Shown here piece by piece: positions 61,451 to 64,000 of a stretch of 64,000 bases of DNA. Numbering within the stretch: position 1 is the first letter of the stretch; each line of letters opens with the position of its first letter. The stretch comes from an uncultured Eubacterium sp. (GTDB taxonomy: Bacteria > Bacillota > Clostridia > Lachnospirales > Lachnospiraceae), in assembly GCA_900548465.1 (NCBI GenBank), contig URKY01000001.1, forward strand, positions 124,001 through 188,000, in the 5' to 3' direction. The notes beneath the pieces were generated by a model, which searched no databases, was not told the origin of the DNA, and saw only the letters and a program-made list of their open reading frames with translations. A program made the translations under genes and the position numbers.

Positions 61451-62884
61451 ATGAAAAGAGTAGTAATATTTACTATTGTTTTTACTTTAGCAATGACATG
61501 TGGTCAGGTATTTGCCGCATCTTCTGACAAAGCAGGGGATACAATAAAAGAAGGCATTTATATTGAAAATATCAATGTTGGCGGTATGACTGCAAAAGAG
61601 GCTGAAAAAGCCGTAGCAAAAGAAGTTAAATTGAAAACCGAAACTAAAGTATCTTTGCAGATAGGTTCAAAGGTAGTGGATACTACTTTAGGTGAACTTG
61701 GATATGAATGGTTAAACAAAGGTATTGTTGATGAAGCAATATCAACAGGTAAAACCGGAAATATAATAAAAAGATATGAAGAAGAATTGGATTTAAAGAA
61801 AAAAAGTAAAAAATATGATTTAAAAATAGCATTGAATGAAAAAAAATTAAAATCCAATCTTGAAAAAATATGCGAACCATTCGAAAGTATGCCAAAGAAT
61901 GCATCCTTGAAGGCTACGGGAAACGGATTTCAGGTTGTTCCCGGCAAAGAAGGTGTTGTTATCGATTTAGATACCACAATAAAAGGCTTTAAGGAACAGG
62001 TTTATAAAAAGTGGGATGGTAGTGAGAAGATTTCTTTTGTAACAACAACAAAGGTTGCAAAACCGAAATATACAACAGAAGATTGTGAAAAGGTATCTAA
62101 TACCCCAATGGGAAGCTACACAACATATTTTTCAACAGGAGTTGTAAATCGTAACCTCAATATCAAGAACGGTGCAGAAAAAATTAATGGAAGTGTTATT
62201 TATCCGGGAGAAAGTTACTCATGTAACGAACATTTGGTACCGTGGACAGAGGATAACGGATGGAAGCCGGCAGGAACTTATGTAGATGGAGGAGTATCAG
62301 ACAGTCTTGGTGGAGGAATCTGTCAGGTATCAAGTACATTATATAATGCTTTATTAAAAGCAGAAATAAAGATAACTGAAAGATATCCGCATTCTATGGC
62401 AGTTTCTTATGTTCCGTTGTCAGCGGACGCCGCATTGGCAGGGGATTACAAGGACCTTGTATTTGAGAATAATACTGATGCTCCAATTTATATTCAGGGA
62501 ATATATACTGAAGGTGCCATTACTTTTAATGTGTACGGCCATGACACAAGAAAGAAAGGACATTCCGTTAAATATGTAAGTAAGACTATAAGTACTACAC
62601 CGATAAAGACAAAGACTCAGAAGGATTCAACTAAATCTGAAGGATATAGGGAAGTTATCCCGGGACATGTGGGATATGTAGCAGAATTATATAAGATTAC
62701 ATATGAAAATGGAAAAGAAGTAAGTAAGGAATTAGTACATACAAGTACTTATAGGATGTCGCCAACAACTACAATTATTGGAACTAAAAAGAAAAAGGAC
62801 GACTCAAAGAAAGATGATAAAAAGTCTAAAGATGAAACATCAAAGGCATCAAAGGACAAAAAGGCTAAAAAAAGTGATGAATAA
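61451..62884 (+). CDS. VanW family protein with peptidoglycan-binding-like repeat
   Basis: Exported protein of 477 residues. Signal peptide at 1-22 (FTIVFTLAMTCGQVFAA). Residues about 30-200 hold one PG_binding_4-like unit (YIENINVGGMTAKEAEKAV), and about 220-340 the VanW domain (YPGESYSCNEHL, GGGICQVSSTLYNALL, YPHSMAVSYVP). The C-terminal 40 residues are Lys/Asp/Ser repeats, likely in contact with the cell wall. VanW proteins occur in glycopeptide-resistance clusters but also alone; no van genes are near, so resistance should not be assumed. Confidence 0.9.
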   Translation: MKRVVIFTIVFTLAMTCGQVFAASSDKAGDTIKEGIYIENINVGGMTAKEAEKAVAKEVKLKTETKVSLQIGSKVVDTTLGELGYEWLNKGIVDEAISTGKTGNIIKRYEEELDLKKKSKKYDLKIALNEKKLKSNLEKICEPFESMPKNASLKATGNGFQVVPGKEGVVIDLDTTIKGFKEQVYKKWDGSEKISFVTTTKVAKPKYTTEDCEKVSNTPMGSYTTYFSTGVVNRNLNIKNGAEKINGSVIYPGESYSCNEHLVPWTEDNGWKPAGTYVDGGVSDSLGGGICQVSSTLYNALLKAEIKITERYPHSMAVSYVPLSADAALAGDYKDLVFENNTDAPIYIQGIYTEGAITFNVYGHDTRKKGHSVKYVSKTISTTPIKTKTQKDSTKSEGYREVIPGHVGYVAELYKITYENGKEVSKELVHTSTYRMSPTTTIIGTKKKKDDSKKDDKKSKDETSKASKDKKAKKSDE

Positions 62885-62901
62885 ATAAAGGCGGTATGTT
62901 T

Positions 62902-63861
62902 ATGCAGACAGGGAAAATTTCCGAAATAGCATATAAACGTTCTGTTTTAAAAAAAATAAATAATAAAACAGAAAGCATTGAAGTAGGTATAGATTGTGCC
63001 ACTGTGGAATTAGAAGATGTTACGTTAGTAATGTCTTCTAATTGTATTTTTAAGTGGTTTAAGGGATGTGAAGATTATTATATTGGAAAAGCAATTAATG
63101 CATTGTGTGAACAAAATGCAAAACCAAAGTATTTAAAAGTTGATATTAACATTCCTGCGGATTTTGAAGAAAAACAGTTGGGAAAAGTCATAAAAAAAAT
63201 AAATGACAGCTCAGAAAAAAGACAACTTGATATAAAACAGTGCAGGGTATATGTGTCAAATGTTGAAAATATAATAGCGAATATTACAATAATAGGGTAT
63301 AGTAGAGAGAGACACGCCAGAAAAAACATAAAAGAAAATATGCATGTGGTAATGGCGGGAACGGCAGGAATTGGTGCAACATATATTATGTCAATTTTGA
63401 GAAAGGAAGAACTGCTGAAGAAATTCTCACCAACGTTTGTTAATAATTGCATAAAAACCGGAGAATATCTGGATGTTGCAAAAATGACAGAAATAGCATT
63501 TGCCAGTGACGCAGTGGCAGTCCACGCCGTGTCAGATGGAGGAGTTTTTGGAGCATTGTGGGAATTGGCTTCATCTGTTAACCTTGGTATAGAGGCTGAC
63601 ATTAAAAAAATACCTGTATGGCAGGAAGCAATAGAAGTTGCGGAAGTTTTTAACTATAATCCATATCTGGTGGACGGGAGCGGAGCAATACTGATTGTTA
63701 CGGAAAAGCCGGAGAAGACAGTGGAATATCTAAATGATAGTGGAATATATGCTACAGATGTAGCTGTTCTTACTAAAAGTAATGACAGAGTCATTATAAA
63801 TGGAGAAGAAAAAAGATATTTAGAACCACCAAAAGGTGATATTATTTATAATCTGTTATAA
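62902..63861 (+). CDS. AIR synthase-related (HypE/ThiL-like fold) protein
   Basis: A 319-residue cytoplasmic protein resembling the C-terminal AIR-synthase fold. Supporting segments are VVMAGTAGIGATYIM (about 150), FASDAVAVHAVSDGGVFGALWELA (split; VHAVSDGGVFGALWE is HypE-like) and YLVDGSGAILIVTEKPE near 262. Hydrogenase genes are not nearby, so HypE itself is unlikely. ATG 62896 is also possible, but AAAGGCGG (62887-62894) is better placed for ATG 62902. Function unknown. Confidence 0.7.
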   Translation: MQTGKISEIAYKRSVLKKINNKTESIEVGIDCATVELEDVTLVMSSNCIFKWFKGCEDYYIGKAINALCEQNAKPKYLKVDINIPADFEEKQLGKVIKKINDSSEKRQLDIKQCRVYVSNVENIIANITIIGYSRERHARKNIKENMHVVMAGTAGIGATYIMSILRKEELLKKFSPTFVNNCIKTGEYLDVAKMTEIAFASDAVAVHAVSDGGVFGALWELASSVNLGIEADIKKIPVWQEAIEVAEVFNYNPYLVDGSGAILIVTEKPEKTVEYLNDSGIYATDVAVLTKSNDRVIINGEEKRYLEPPKGDIIYNLL

Positions 63862-63941
63862 AGCTATCATAAGATAGTTTATATAAATTATTTTAGAGAA
63901 AGGAAAAGTATAACCGGTTTTAAGGTTATACAGGATATGGC

Positions 63942-64000
63942 ATGAGAGAAGAAATTTTAAGATTAATTGAAAACAAAAGCAGAATTGACCTGAAAGAAGC
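63942..64000 (+). CDS. Start of a probable Lrp/AsnC-family regulator (3' truncated by window edge)
   Basis: Nineteen codons are visible from ATG 63942 (AGGAT upstream): MREEILRLIENKSRIDLKE. The ILRLIENxSRIDLKELA pattern is the typical first helix and turn of Lrp/AsnC proteins. The call rests on this short stretch only. Confidence 0.5.
   Translation, partial: MREEILRLIENKSRIDLKE

Noticed and set aside
61451..62884. Vancomycin-resistance locus
   Set aside because: A VanW domain alone is common in Clostridia. No vanH/A/X, vanR/S or vanY-like gene is in the window.
63078..63602. 174-codon minus-strand frame near the window end
   Set aside because: It is the antisense of the AIR-synthase-like gene, with no start signal or recognisable domain.

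Overview
The window is AT-rich chromosomal DNA of an anaerobic, spore-forming Firmicute. The gene content fits a gut-type member of the Lachnospiraceae. Evidence for this: a SpoVT / YabP-YabQ / SpoIIE sporulation core, a Firmicute rqcP-yabP-yabQ-divIC-spoIIE-tilS-hpt-ftsH gene order, a FabK-type fatty-acid locus, indolepyruvate:ferredoxin oxidoreductase, and YesM/YesN-type sugar ABC control. Nothing points to a phage, plasmid or large genomic island. The genus call is inference.

Layout. (1) 1-9.8 kb is the housekeeping and sporulation core: 3' part of sbcC, spoVT, HU, rqcP-yabP-yabQ-divIC, spoIIE with a Spo0A-type promoter, then tilS-hpt-ftsH. (2) 9.8-24.7 kb is a GH13 alpha-glucan hydrolase, a divergent orphan LytTR response regulator, a 2,993-residue secreted repeat protein with 19 CxxC motifs, tRNA-Tyr and tRNA-Leu on the minus strand, an LCP cell-wall ligase, and a small SPKTG wall protein convergent with a class B sortase. 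(3) 24.9-28.5 kb holds rpiB, a GNAT-like protein and a sodium:solute symporter. (4) 28.7-37.9 kb is a complete type II fatty-acid operon, fabH-acpP-fabK-fabD-fabG-fabF-accB-fabZ-accC-accDA, with accD and accA fused, followed by a TetR-like regulator. (5) 38.6-43.8 kb is iorAB, a roughly 307-bp palindromic element, an amidohydrolase and an acyl-CoA ligase. (6) 43.9-50.5 kb is a YesM/YesN two-component system and a sugar ABC importer without an ATPase; both promoters carry the same 39-bp operator. (7) 50.7-51.3 kb is a decayed YfhO-family membrane protein gene. (8) 51.3-55.2 kb is potA-potB-potCD, with permease and binding protein fused. (9) 55.4-59.7 kb is dltABCD followed by a short DltX gene at the 3' end. 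(10) 59.7-64 kb is a CDP-alcohol phosphatidyltransferase (probably PgsA), tRNA-Phe and tRNA-Gly, a DEDDh exonuclease, a 33-residue membrane peptide, a VanW protein, an AIR-synthase-like protein, and the first codons of a likely Lrp/AsnC regulator.

Cell-envelope biology is the main theme: wall teichoic/lipoteichoic acid modification (dlt, LCP), sortase anchoring, a giant surface protein, VanW, PgsA and de novo fatty-acid synthesis. The items most worth following up are the giant CxxC protein with its A-B-A-B internal duplication, the shared YesN-type operators, the large palindrome after iorB, the 3'-located dltX, the SPKTG/sortase pair and the Spo0A-type spoIIE promoter. I found no CRISPR array, prophage, insertion sequence or obvious defence system.
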